From Clostridium_AT radicumherbarum (GTDB taxonomy: Bacteria > Bacillota > Clostridia > Clostridiales > Clostridiaceae), in NCBI RefSeq assembly GCF_045310525.1, contig NZ_JBJHZY010000003.1:351096-415095 (forward strand): DNA of 64,000 nucleotides, read 5' to 3'. A program made the position numbers and the translations under genes. The notes beneath the pieces are model-generated. The model was not told where the DNA came from and did no database searches. It worked only from the letters and a program-made list of their open reading frames with translations. The number at the start of each line of letters is the position of its first letter. The stretch's first letter is position 1. Positions 17,526-25,867 of the stretch are shown here, piece after piece.

Positions 17526-18341
17526 ATGGAAAAATACAGCAGAAATCAAAGAATTACTGGCATCATGAAGCAGCTTATAGAAAATCCAAACAAAGTTATA
17601 AATTTAAATACTTTTACTGAAAAATTTAATGCTGCAAAATCAACTATAAGTGAAGATATTTTAGTAATTAAGGATACCTTTATTAAGCTTGGTATGGGTA
17701 GGGTTGAAACAACCCTTGGTGCAGCAGGAGGAGTAAGATATATCTGCGGCATGTCTCAGAGGGAAAGAGAAGAGTTTGTAAATTTCCTTTGCCAGGTTTT
17801 AAGCGAAGAACACAGGATAATTCCAGGTAATTATATTTATATGACCGATATTATGTATAATCCTGAAATAATTAAAAGAGCTGGGATTTTGCTTGCTTCT
17901 GCCTTTATTGATAAAGAAGTGGATTATGTAGTTACAGTTGAAACCAAGGGTATACCACTTGCATATGAAGTAGCAAAGCTTTTAGGAGTTCAGCTTGTAA
18001 TTGTTAGAAGAGATAATAAGGTTACTGAAGGAACTACTGTAAGTATAAATTATGTTACTGGTTCTAGTAAAAGGATTCAGACTATGTCATTATCTAGAAA
18101 AGCTCTTAGAAATGGCAGCCAGTGTATCTTTATTGATGATTTTATGAAAGCTGGAGGAACAGCACGGGGCATCATTAATTTACTCAAAGAGTTCGATAGT
18201 AAAGTAATTGGTATCGGAGTACTTATTGAAGATATTGAAATCTCAGAGAAGCTTGTTGAAGACTATATTTCAATAGTGGAATTTGCTGGAATAAATGATG
18301 AAGATACCGCTGTAGTTTTCCCATCAAAGTATTTTCAATAG
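17526..18341 (+). CDS. purR: Purine operon regulator PurR
   Basis: 271 residues. The N-terminal winged helix (about 1-70) contains AAKSTISEDILVIKDTF. The C-terminal phosphoribosyltransferase-like domain has the PRPP-binding loop IFIDDFMKAGGTARG near residue 200 and VTEGTTVSINYVTGSSKRIQ upstream of it. PurR represses purine genes and is released by PRPP. ATG 17526 is chosen because GGGTG lies 5 nt before it; an in-frame ATG at 17514 overlaps that site. A PurBox-like sequence lies just upstream. spoVG follows, as in B. subtilis (there with ridA between). Confidence 0.94.
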   Translation: MEKYSRNQRITGIMKQLIENPNKVINLNTFTEKFNAAKSTISEDILVIKDTFIKLGMGRVETTLGAAGGVRYICGMSQREREEFVNFLCQVLSEEHRIIPGNYIYMTDIMYNPEIIKRAGILLASAFIDKEVDYVVTVETKGIPLAYEVAKLLGVQLVIVRRDNKVTEGTTVSINYVTGSSKRIQTMSLSRKALRNGSQCIFIDDFMKAGGTARGIINLLKEFDSKVIGIGVLIEDIEISEKLVEDYISIVEFAGINDEDTAVVFPSKYFQ

Positions 18342-18380
18342 GTAAATATTTAAAAAAATATTAAATATTTTGAAAAATTA

Positions 18381-18409
18381 GAAGGAAAAAACGAAAATGT
18401 GTTGAATAT
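18381..18409 (+). promoter_or_regulatory. SigH-type promoter of spoVG
   Basis: GAAGGAAAA (18381-18389), an 11-nt spacer, and GTTGAATAT (18401-18409) match the SigH consensus RnAGGAwWW-N11/12-RnnGAATww at every fixed position. spoVG is the classical SigH-dependent gene in B. subtilis. Confidence 0.7.
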
Positions 18410-18440
18410 AAATGTATAAGCATCGTGGAGGTGGTTTTAT

Positions 18441-18725
18441 ATGCAAATTACAGATGTAAGAGTGAGAAAAGTAGCAACTGAGGGTAAAATGAAGGCAATT
18501 GTCTCTGTAACCTTTGATAATGAATTTGTTGTTCATGATATTAAGGTTATTGAAGGACAAAATGGTCTTTTTATTGCTATGCCTAGTAGAAAAACTCCAG
18601 ATGGAGAATTTAAGGATATAGCACACCCAATTAATACTCAGACTAGAGAAAAGATTCAAGAGTCAATTCTTGCAGAGTATGAAAAGGTTAAAAATGATGA
18701 AATCACAGTTGCTGAAGAGCAATAA
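18441..18725 (+). CDS. spoVG: Septation/sporulation regulator SpoVG
   Basis: 94 residues covering the SpoVG fold: MQITDVRVRKV at the start, AIVSVTFDNEFVVHDIKVIEG in the middle and IAMPSRKTPDGEFKDIAHPI. SpoVG is a small nucleic-acid-binding protein affecting septation, cell-envelope genes and sporulation. ATG follows GGAGGTGG. It has its own SigH-type promoter and a hairpin terminator directly downstream, so it forms a separate unit between purR and glmU. Confidence 0.96.
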   Translation: MQITDVRVRKVATEGKMKAIVSVTFDNEFVVHDIKVIEGQNGLFIAMPSRKTPDGEFKDIAHPINTQTREKIQESILAEYEKVKNDEITVAEEQ

Positions 18726-18728
18726 ATT

Positions 18729-18756
18729 AAAAAGGAGCTTTTAGGGCTCTTTTTTA
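18729..18756 (+). terminator. Terminator of spoVG
   Basis: AAAAAGGAGC pairs with GCTCTTTTTT (one G-T pair) around a short loop, ending in a T run. Confidence 0.75.
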
Positions 18757-18767
18757 TTTTCGACTAA

Positions 18768-18791
18768 TTAATTTGCAAGGTTGCAAATTAA
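18768..18791. promoter_or_regulatory. Perfect palindrome upstream of glmU
   Basis: TTAATTTGCAA-GG-TTGCAAATTAA is an 11-bp perfect inverted repeat with a 2-nt spacer, 100 nt before glmU. It resembles an operator more than a terminator, because no T run follows. The cognate factor is unknown. Confidence 0.4.
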
Positions 18792-18836
18792 TAACGTATA
18801 AAATATAATATAAGGGGCGTTTTTTAAAAAAAGGTC

Positions 18837-18887
18837 GGAGGCACAAGGGTTAATAATCCTTGTGTGCCACAGAGAACTGCAGGAGGG
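18837..18887 (+). repeat. Family A hairpin element upstream of glmU
   Basis: GGAGG (18838-18842), stem CACAAGG, loop GTTAATAAT, stem CCTTGTG, then TGCCACAGAGAACTGC and AGGAGGG (18881-18887), which is the glmU ribosome-binding site 4 nt from ATG. It matches the elements at 21605-21699 and 56885-56936 in architecture, loop and tail, but has a different, still-pairing stem. Confidence 0.75.
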
Positions 18888-18891
18888 TATT

Positions 18892-20262
18892 ATGTTTAAA
18901 TGTGCTGCCATATTAGCTGCTGGTGAAGGAAAGAGAATGAAATCAGATATACCTAAGGTGTTGCACAAGGTGTGCGGCAAGGAAATGGTTAATCATGTTA
19001 TTGACATCATGAGAAAATCTGAAATTGAATCAGTAAATGTAATCGTTGGAAAAGGTGCAGATAAGGTTAAGAAAGGTACCGAAGATAGAAATGTAAGTTA
19101 TTCACTACAAGCTGAGCAACTTGGTACTGGTCACGCTGTTATGTGTGCTAAGGATTTTTTAGCTAACAAAACTGGGGTTGTTGCAATTTTTACTGGCGAT
19201 GCTCCACTTATAACTGAAGAAACAGTTAGAAATTTACTTAAATTTTATGAAGAGGGAAATTATAAAGGAGCTATATTAACCTCTATTATTGAAAACCCAG
19301 CTCATTATGGAAGAGTAATAAGGGATTCTAAAGGGGATGTACTTAAAATAGTTGAGGCAAAGGACTGCAGTGAAGAGGAATACAAAGTTAAAGAGATAAA
19401 TGCAGGAATGTACTGCTTTGATATAGAGGCACTTTTAAATAGTTTAGATAAACTTACTAATAATACTGCACAAGGGGAATACTATTTGACAGATATAGTT
19501 CAAATTTTACAATCAGAAGGCCTCAAGGTTGGAGCTATGGTAATTGATTATGAAGAAACCATAGGAATCAATTCCAGGATAGAGCTAGCAGAAGCAGAAG
19601 TTATTTTAAGAAATAGAATTAATAAAAAACATATGGAAAATGGAGTTACTATAATAGATCCTAATACTACCTATATAGGCAGCGAAGTTGAAATAGGAAG
19701 AGATACTATTATATATCCAGGAAACGTACTTGAAGGAAATACAGTTATTAAAGAAGAATGCATACTTTATCCTAATTCAAGAATTTCTGATAGTATAATT
19801 GAAGCAGGGGTAACTATTCAAAGCTCTGTAATAATAGAAAGTCAAATTGGGGAAGGAACAACAGTTGGGCCTTTTGCATACATTAGACCTGAAAGCGTTA
19901 TAGGAAAGCATGCAAGAATTGGTGATTTTGTGGAAATTAAGAAGTCTTCAATAGGCGATAATACAAAGGTATCACACCTTACATATATTGGAGATGCAGA
20001 GGTTGGAAGCGGCTGTAATTTTGGCTGCGGAACCGTTGTAGTAAACTATGATGGCAAGAAAAAATATAAGACTATAATTGGAGATAATGTTTTTATTGGT
20101 TGCAATACAAACTTAGTTTCGCCTGTGGTAGTAAAGGATAACGCCTACACTGCCGCCGGTTCAACAATTACATCAGAGGTTCCTGAAGGAGCACTAGCTA
20201 TAGCTAGAGCTAAGCAGGTTAATAAAGAAGGCTGGGTAGAAAAGAAGGGCCTAAAAAAATAG
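18892..20262 (+). CDS. glmU: Bifunctional UDP-N-acetylglucosamine pyrophosphorylase / glucosamine-1-phosphate N-acetyltransferase
   Basis: 456 residues, the usual GlmU length. The N-terminal uridyltransferase has LAAGEGKRM (8-16) and Lys of PKVLHKVCGK; also EQLGTGHAVM and GDAPLI. The C-terminal left-handed beta-helix (about 250-456) carries hexapeptide repeats, GNVLEGNTVI, FAYIRPESVIGKHARIGDFVEIKKS and the acetyl-CoA region. It makes UDP-GlcNAc for peptidoglycan. The frame runs upstream through the family A element to a GTG at 18862, but ATG 18892 with AGGAGGG is clearly the start. It forms an operon with prs. Confidence 0.96.
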   Translation: MFKCAAILAAGEGKRMKSDIPKVLHKVCGKEMVNHVIDIMRKSEIESVNVIVGKGADKVKKGTEDRNVSYSLQAEQLGTGHAVMCAKDFLANKTGVVAIFTGDAPLITEETVRNLLKFYEEGNYKGAILTSIIENPAHYGRVIRDSKGDVLKIVEAKDCSEEEYKVKEINAGMYCFDIEALLNSLDKLTNNTAQGEYYLTDIVQILQSEGLKVGAMVIDYEETIGINSRIELAEAEVILRNRINKKHMENGVTIIDPNTTYIGSEVEIGRDTIIYPGNVLEGNTVIKEECILYPNSRISDSIIEAGVTIQSSVIIESQIGEGTTVGPFAYIRPESVIGKHARIGDFVEIKKSSIGDNTKVSHLTYIGDAEVGSGCNFGCGTVVVNYDGKKKYKTIIGDNVFIGCNTNLVSPVVVKDNAYTAAGSTITSEVPEGALAIARAKQVNKEGWVEKKGLKK

Positions 20263-20264
20263 AT

Positions 20265-20312
20265 GAGTATGTACAAGAAAACTTTGTGTGCAGAATAAGG
20301 AATACGAGGAGG
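20265..20312 (+). repeat. Probable degenerate family A element upstream of prs
   Basis: A short stem (ACAAG with CTTTGT, loop AAAA) is followed by GTGTGCAGAATAAGGAATACGAGGAGG. This tail aligns well with the tail of the element at 56885-56936. The TTAATAA loop is lost, so I treat it as a decayed or divergent copy. It supplies the GAGGAGG site of prs. Confidence 0.45.
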
Positions 20313-20318
20313 ATACTT

Positions 20319-21278
20319 ATGATAACCCATGGAAAAGGTATAAAAATTTTTACAGGTAATTCTCATCCAAAGCTAGCAAAAGAAATAGCTGATTTATTGG
20401 GTGCACCTGTAGGAGCATCAAAGGTTGGTACTTTTAGTGATGGAGAAATTTCTGTTGATATTAACGAAACTGTAAGAGGTGCTGATATTTTTGTTATTCA
20501 ATCAACAAACGCTCCAGTAAATGATAATTTAATGGAATTATTAATTATGATAGATGCATTTAAAAGAGCATCTGCAGGAAGAATTACCGCTGTTATTCCA
20601 TACTATGGTTATGCTAGACAGGATAGAAAAGCTAAGGCAAGAGATCCAATTACTGCAAAGCTAGTAGCTGATTTATTAACCGCAGCAGGTGCAAATAGAA
20701 TACTGACTATGGATTTACATGCGCCTCAAATTCAAGGCTATTTTAATATCCCGGTAGACCATCTTTTAGGAGCACCAATACTTGCAAAATATTTTATTAG
20801 TAAAGGCTTTGCTGATAGAGACGATGTTGTTGTTGTATCTCCAGATTTAGGCAGTGTAACAAGAGCTAGAAATTTTGCAGATAAACTTCATGCTCCAATA
20901 GCTATAATTGACAAGAGAAGGCCGAAGGCTAATGTTTCCGAAATTATGAATGTAATTGGAGATATACAGGATAAAAATGTTATCCTTATAGACGATGTTA
21001 TTGATACTGCTGGAACAATTTGTAATGCTGCAAATGCACTAAAGGATATGGGAGCTAAGGAAGTTTATGCCTGCTGTACACATTCAGTTCTGTCAGGTCC
21101 TGCAATAGAGAGAATAGAAGCTTCTGCAATAAAAGAACTTACAATGCTTAATACTAATGATTTACCTCAACACAGAATGTTATCAAAGTTTAATATACTT
21201 TCAGTTGGTCCAGTCTTTGCTGAAGCAATAAAAAGAATTTATGAAGATATGCCAGTAAGCAAGCTTTTCGAAGAATAA
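20319..21278 (+). CDS. prs: Ribose-phosphate pyrophosphokinase
   Basis: 319 residues. It makes PRPP from ribose-5-phosphate and ATP, feeding purine, pyrimidine, His and Trp synthesis. Visible: FTGNSHPKLAKEIA, FSDGEISVDINETVRG, pyrophosphokinase loop YYGYARQDRKAKARDPITAKLVADLL, DLHAPQIQGYF and the PRPP-site IDDVIDTAGTI. The start is ATG 20319, with GAGGAGG 6 nt upstream; the frame extends to a GTG at 20286 within a decayed hairpin element. It follows glmU by about 56 nt, and a long branched hairpin with a T run ends the unit. Confidence 0.96.
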   Translation: MITHGKGIKIFTGNSHPKLAKEIADLLGAPVGASKVGTFSDGEISVDINETVRGADIFVIQSTNAPVNDNLMELLIMIDAFKRASAGRITAVIPYYGYARQDRKAKARDPITAKLVADLLTAAGANRILTMDLHAPQIQGYFNIPVDHLLGAPILAKYFISKGFADRDDVVVVSPDLGSVTRARNFADKLHAPIAIIDKRRPKANVSEIMNVIGDIQDKNVILIDDVIDTAGTICNAANALKDMGAKEVYACCTHSVLSGPAIERIEASAIKELTMLNTNDLPQHRMLSKFNILSVGPVFAEAIKRIYEDMPVSKLFEE

Positions 21279-21338
21279 GCTGCAGCTTGAATAGTTTAAC
21301 TTATTTAATTACAAATTATTTATAATGATTAATAAATG

Positions 21339-21440
21339 AAGAATGATGAATTATAATGGAATTATTCTGATAGTAGAAGTAATTTCATAAATGCTGATCT
21401 CTCTGTGAAAGGCATCAATAATTTATCATTCTTTATTTTT
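21339..21440 (+). terminator. Long branched terminator after prs
   Basis: A 16-bp stem (21339-21354 with 21418-21433, one G-T pair) encloses about 63 nt that can form further small hairpins, and is followed by TATTTTTTT. The base and T run look like a terminator; the large apical part is unusual and could be an inserted sequence. Confidence 0.55.
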
Positions 21441-21602
21441 TTACTTCTTATTTATTTCTTATTAGTAAATTATTTGTAACTTTTTAAAATATACTATAAA
21501 TTGTTATCTGATTTGTGATAAATTATATGTATGATTAATGAGAAACTAGTGAGACATAATAATATATATTTAAGAAAATAAGAGGCACATTAAAAGAGTA
21601 TA

Positions 21603-21699
21603 GGAGACGTAATGGTTAAAATCATTACGTACTACAGAGAATAACAGGAGGCGTAATGATTAATAATCATTACGTACCCCAGAGGAATAACAGGAGGGT
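21603..21699 (+). repeat. Family A hairpin element, two tandem units, before the response regulator
   Basis: Unit 1: GGAG-ACGTAATG-GTTAAAAT-CATTACGT then ACTACAGAGAATAAC-AGGAGG. Unit 2: CGTAATGA-TTAATAA-TCATTACG then TACCCCAGAGGAATAAC-AGGAGGG, followed by TATT and ATG 21703. The units share the middle GGAGG, so each is bracketed by SD-like sequence. The tails of the two units are nearly identical. Nothing else is recognised in 21440-21602 apart from AT-rich sequence. Confidence 0.8.
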
Positions 21700-21702
21700 A
21701 TT

Positions 21703-22389
21703 ATGGAAGGAACAATTGGTAAAGTTTTAATAGTTGATGATGATGAAAACATATGTGAAGTAATTAAGATGTACTTAGAAAGTGCAGGATATTCTACAAG
21801 ACTTTGTCATGATGGAAAGGATGCTTTAGAGGCGTTTTCAGAATATAGACCAGATTTAGTGCTTTTAGATATTATGCTTCCACATATTGATGGAATAGAT
21901 GTTTTAAAGTGGATTAGAAAAGAAAATGAAACGCCAGTAGTAATGCTTACAGCTAAAGGAGAAACCTTTGACAAGGTATTAGGACTTGAACTTGGTGCTG
22001 ATGATTATATAGTAAAGCCCTTTGAACCAAAGGAACTCCTTGCTAGAGTGAAGGCAGTACTTAGAAGATATAATGTGGAAAGTGTGAACAAAGAGGTCAT
22101 AAGTTTTGATGATTTAGTTATCGATATAAATTCCTATACGGTAATATATAATGGGCAGGAAATCAAAATGCCTCCAAAGGAATTTGAACTTTTATATTAT
22201 CTTTCCAATAATAAAAATAGAGTATTTACTAGGGAACAGCTTCTATGCGAGGTTTGGGGCTATGATTATCCTGGTGATTCAAGAACTGTAGATGTACATG
22301 TTAAAAGATTAAGAGAAAAAATACCTGGAGGAACTAATTGGCAGATAGAAACTGTCTGGGGAGTAGGATATAAATTTGAGGTGAAATAG
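21703..22389 (+). CDS. OmpR-family response regulator
   Basis: 228 residues. Receiver domain 1-120 has DDD at 12-14, phospho-acceptor Asp56 (LLDIMLP), Thr in MLTAKG near 84 and Lys in VKPF near 106. The winged-helix domain (about 132-228) has the OmpR pattern KEFELLYYLSNNKNRVFTREQLL and SRTVDVHVKRLREKI, ending in the wing (WGVGYKF). The kinase gene begins immediately after its stop codon and an htrA-type protease gene follows, so an envelope-stress role like CssRS or WalRK circuits is possible, by inference only. Translation starts from a family A element. Confidence 0.94.
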   Translation: MEGTIGKVLIVDDDENICEVIKMYLESAGYSTRLCHDGKDALEAFSEYRPDLVLLDIMLPHIDGIDVLKWIRKENETPVVMLTAKGETFDKVLGLELGADDYIVKPFEPKELLARVKAVLRRYNVESVNKEVISFDDLVIDINSYTVIYNGQEIKMPPKEFELLYYLSNNKNRVFTREQLLCEVWGYDYPGDSRTVDVHVKRLREKIPGGTNWQIETVWGVGYKFEVK

Positions 22390-23823
22390 ATGAGGCTTAA
22401 GTTAAGAAAAGGTTTATTTTCTAAAATGATAGCTACATATTTTTTGATTGTAGCAATTAGCTTCATTATAATAGCTACCTTTTTATCAGTATGGTTTCAA
22501 AATTATTATTTTTCTCAAAGAAGACATCAGCTTCAAAAGGAATCCTTATTAATAAAAGATATTGCAATTGACCATATGAAATATACAAATATATATTCGG
22601 TAGATGAAAGAAAGCAAGCTTTAAAATTTTTAAGCAGTTATTCTAGTGCCGATATATGGCTTGTTGATGGTATTGGATCTGTTTATTCTGTATCTGATGA
22701 TAAATTTGATAGTTTAATAGGGACACAGGTTCTTTCCAGCGGTCTTGATGAATTAAGAGCGGGAAAGGTCTATGAAAGACAAGGTACCTTTGAAAATATA
22801 ATATCAAATCAATCTCATATTTATGCCATACCTGTTCTGGACGAGAATAACGCCTTTTGCGGGGCCATTGTTATGATAACGCCCCTTAGTGAGATAAATG
22901 GACCATTAAAGGATGTTTATATAATTATTTGGGTTACTGCAGTTTTTGCCATAATAATTTCATCTTTTATTATTTACTACTTTTCTGAAAGAATAATAAT
23001 TAAGCCTTTAGCAGAAATAAATTCTGTGGCAAAAAAAATATCTAAAGGCGATGTGGAAAAGAGAGTAAAAATAAATTCCAATGATGAAATTGGTGAACTT
23101 TCTGAATCCTTTAATTACATGGCAGACAACCTTGAGAAGGTAGAAAAAGCAAGGCGGGATTTTATTTCAAATGTATCTCATGAAATTAGATCACCAATAA
23201 CTTCTATTAAAGGTTTTATTAGCGGGATTTTAGATGGAGTAATACCAAGAGATAAGGAAAATTACTATTTATCCATTGCCTATGAGGAAATTCAAAGGCT
23301 TACTAGGCTTGTAAATGATTTACTGGACCTATCAGCCATAGAAGCTGGACAATTTAAACTGAGGGTTGATGAACTTGATATAAATGAAATAATAAGGCTT
23401 ACTGTTATAAAATTTGAAACTAGGATAAAAGAAAAGAAATTAAAGGTTGATGTATGTTTTAATCAGGAACATCAATATGTAGCTGGAGACAGAGACAGGT
23501 TAATTCAAGTTATGACTAACCTTCTAGACAATGCAATAAAGTATGTAAATGATGGCGGCAATATATCCATATATACAAAGATTAAAGGTGAAAAAGTACT
23601 TATTTCAGTATTTAATGATGGACCAACAATACCAAAGGAAGATGTATCTCATATATGGGATAGATTCTATAAGGCGGACAAATCAAGAACTTCAAAGGTA
23701 AGCACAGGCCTTGGACTCCCAATTGTGAGAAATATATTAACCCAGCATGGAGAAGATATTTGGGTTGAGAATAAAGAAGGAGAAGGCGTAACTTTTACCT
23801 TTACACTAAAAAGGATTAAATAA
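22390..23823 (+). CDS. Sensor histidine kinase (HAMP, HisKA, HATPase)
   Basis: 477 residues. TM1 is about 12-35, an extracytoplasmic sensor domain about 36-175, TM2 176-198 and HAMP about 200-252. HisKA contains VSHEIRSPITSIK with His264. The ATPase domain has the N box (MTNLLDNAIKYV), G1-like NDGPTIP, F box (DRFYKADKSR) and G2 (STGLGLPI). G1 reads NDG rather than the usual DxG. The start codon follows the regulator stop directly, with GAGGTG inside the regulator gene as the ribosome-binding site, so the pair is translationally coupled. Confidence 0.94.
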   Translation: MRLKLRKGLFSKMIATYFLIVAISFIIIATFLSVWFQNYYFSQRRHQLQKESLLIKDIAIDHMKYTNIYSVDERKQALKFLSSYSSADIWLVDGIGSVYSVSDDKFDSLIGTQVLSSGLDELRAGKVYERQGTFENIISNQSHIYAIPVLDENNAFCGAIVMITPLSEINGPLKDVYIIIWVTAVFAIIISSFIIYYFSERIIIKPLAEINSVAKKISKGDVEKRVKINSNDEIGELSESFNYMADNLEKVEKARRDFISNVSHEIRSPITSIKGFISGILDGVIPRDKENYYLSIAYEEIQRLTRLVNDLLDLSAIEAGQFKLRVDELDINEIIRLTVIKFETRIKEKKLKVDVCFNQEHQYVAGDRDRLIQVMTNLLDNAIKYVNDGGNISIYTKIKGEKVLISVFNDGPTIPKEDVSHIWDRFYKADKSRTSKVSTGLGLPIVRNILTQHGEDIWVENKEGEGVTFTFTLKRIK

Positions 23824-23914
23824 TTAATTACAAATTGTTCATAGCTTTGTAAAGATATACTTATATAATTAAATAAGGGATAATAATTGAGAAAGTGAAT
23901 TCGGAGGGACTTAG

Positions 23915-25165
23915 ATGGAAAACAACGAGCCTAAGGACTATAAGACCGCATCTTGGGAGCAGGTTAGTCATGAAGGGCATCATTATGAAAGAGCTGAAAT
24001 AAAGTTTAGAAGTAACAAAACCGGCAGGGTAAAATGCTTTTTAAAAGGTGTAGCTTTTATACTTGTTGCATCAGTTTCTGGTGGTGTAACAGCGGCTTAT
24101 TTAATTAATTATAAGTATTCAACTTATCCCATGAGCTATGGAATCAACAATCCTTCCCTGATGGAGCAAACTAATACTGCTACAGCAGACATTCCAAAGA
24201 ATTCAATAACCAAGGTCGCAGAATCAGTTGGACCAACTGTAGTTGGTATAAGTAATAAAAACGAAACCTTTTTTGGAGAGAGGACTAGTGGAAGCGGTTC
24301 TGGAATAATATTTGATCCTAATGGTTATATAGTTACTAATTATCATGTTATAGAAGGTGCGGAAAAGGTTACGGTTAAGCTAGTAAGCTCAAACAAGACC
24401 TTTGATGCAAAATATATTGGCGGAGATATAAATAGAGATATAGCAGTTATAAAAATAGACGCTAAAGGACTCCCTGTAGCAAAGTTTGGAGATTCCTCAA
24501 AGGTAAAGGTGGGTGATGTTTCAGTAGCTATTGGAAATCCCCTGGGAGATGAATTTGCAGGTAGTGTAACGGCTGGGATAATAAGTGCAGTAAACAGAAA
24601 AATTCAGGTCCAGGATCAAAGTACTGGCAGAACCACCAACTATACAGTATTTCAGACAGATGCAGCTATAAATCCAGGAAACAGCGGTGGAGCCTTATGT
24701 AATGAAGCTGGTGAAATAATAGGCATAAACAGCTTAAAACTTGGTGCAAGTTCCAATGTAGAAGGAATGGGTTTTGCTATAACAATTAATGAGGTTAAAA
24801 CTGTAGTCGACAAGATTATGAAAGCTGAATATAAAGTTACCTCTAATAATGAGCCTAAAGTTAATACAAGCGATACGAGTAAGACTCCCGTGAAAATGGG
24901 TATTTCGGTAAGTAATGCAGTTCCTGAGCAAAAAAATGGTATTAAAGGTGCTTATGTTGAAGATATTGATCCTGATTTAGGGGCTGGAAAGGCAGGTATT
25001 AGACCTTCAGATATTATAACAGAAATAGATAAGGTCAAAATAACTACAGGAGATGATTATATGAAGGTTTTAAAGAATCATAAACCAGGAGATATAATTA
25101 ACTGTAGTGTTTGGAGAAATGGGAAAACTCTTCAATTTAAAGTTACACTTTCAGAGAATAAATAA
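23915..25165 (+). CDS. HtrA/DegP-type membrane-anchored serine protease with PDZ domain
   Basis: 416 residues. Cytosolic N-terminus 1-40, one membrane anchor about 42-65, then a trypsin-like protease (about 98-300) with triad His144 (NYHVIEG), Asp175 (NRDIAVI) and Ser257 (NPGNSGGAL). A PDZ domain covers about 320-412 (IDPDLGAGKAGIRPSDIITEID). HtrA proteases degrade misfolded envelope proteins. It follows the two-component pair after 91 nt; SD is GGAGGG. A terminator hairpin lies at the end. No partner protein can be inferred beyond this neighbourhood. Confidence 0.94.
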   Translation: MENNEPKDYKTASWEQVSHEGHHYERAEIKFRSNKTGRVKCFLKGVAFILVASVSGGVTAAYLINYKYSTYPMSYGINNPSLMEQTNTATADIPKNSITKVAESVGPTVVGISNKNETFFGERTSGSGSGIIFDPNGYIVTNYHVIEGAEKVTVKLVSSNKTFDAKYIGGDINRDIAVIKIDAKGLPVAKFGDSSKVKVGDVSVAIGNPLGDEFAGSVTAGIISAVNRKIQVQDQSTGRTTNYTVFQTDAAINPGNSGGALCNEAGEIIGINSLKLGASSNVEGMGFAITINEVKTVVDKIMKAEYKVTSNNEPKVNTSDTSKTPVKMGISVSNAVPEQKNGIKGAYVEDIDPDLGAGKAGIRPSDIITEIDKVKITTGDDYMKVLKNHKPGDIINCSVWRNGKTLQFKVTLSENK

Positions 25166-25192
25166 GGGGCTGTAATAGCCTCTTTATTATTT
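25161..25192 (+). terminator. Terminator of the htrA-type gene
   Basis: AATAAGGGGCT pairs with AGCCTCTTTATT around GTAAT, followed by ATTTTT. It overlaps the stop codon region. Confidence 0.7.
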
Positions 25193-25246
25193 TTATGCTT
25201 TCGAGTAAAATAATACTATGTCACAAAATAAATGAGGTGTATTTAG

Positions 25247-25822
25247 ATGTACTTAATAGTTGGTCTAGGAAATCCTGGTATAGAATATAGTCATACAAGG
25301 CATAACGTGGGCTTTGATGTTATAGATTTATTAGCTGAGAAGTATAATATAAAGATTAATAGGATAAAATTTAAAGGAAGCATTGGTGAAGGATGCATTG
25401 CAGGAGAAAAAGTAATCCTCTTAAAGCCCTCCACTTTTATGAACTTAAGTGGTGAAAGTGTCATAGAAGCTTCTAATTTTTATAAAATTCCAAAGGAAAA
25501 TATAGTAGTTTTATATGATGATATAAGTCTTGAGGTAGGAAGGCTTCGAGTAAGACCAGAGGGCAGTGCAGGTGGACATAATGGAATAAAGAATATTATC
25601 CAGCATTTATCTTCTGAGGTATTTCCTCGAGTAAAAGTTGGAGTAGGGCAGCCTAAGGGAGATTTGGTTAGACATGTTTTGGGCAATTTCTCCAAGGAAG
25701 AAAGAGAAATTTTAAGTAAGGTCTTTCAAAATGCGGCTCTAGCTGCAGTATCAATTATAAGTGACGGGATAACTGAGGCAATGAACAAATACAATGGAAT
25801 TGACATTACTAATTCCATATAA
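25247..25822 (+). CDS. pth: Peptidyl-tRNA hydrolase
   Basis: 191 residues. Pth releases peptides from peptidyl-tRNA that has dropped off ribosomes. Motifs: VGLGNPGIEYSHTRHNVGFD with catalytic His19, KPSTFMNLSGE, the YDDISLEVGRLRVRPEGSAGGHNG block with the conserved Asp, and GVGQPKG. The ATG follows a GAGGTG site. mfd begins 46 nt downstream, the order also found in B. subtilis (spoVC, mfd). Confidence 0.96.
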   Translation: MYLIVGLGNPGIEYSHTRHNVGFDVIDLLAEKYNIKINRIKFKGSIGEGCIAGEKVILLKPSTFMNLSGESVIEASNFYKIPKENIVVLYDDISLEVGRLRVRPEGSAGGHNGIKNIIQHLSSEVFPRVKVGVGQPKGDLVRHVLGNFSKEEREILSKVFQNAALAAVSIISDGITEAMNKYNGIDITNSI

Positions 25823-25867
25823 TGTGGTTTTCCCATAGGAATTCATAATTCATATCGAGGTGTTACA

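Noticed and set aside
18862..18891. Longer GlmU N-terminus starting at GTG 18862
   Set aside because: The extension runs through the family A hairpin tail, and ATG 18892 with AGGAGGG gives the standard protein. The same reasoning removes the extensions of prs (20286) and the EamA gene (56906).
21603..21699. Tandem repeats that could suggest a CRISPR array
   Set aside because: Only two units, each a palindrome ending in an SD sequence; no spacers of constant length and no cas genes.
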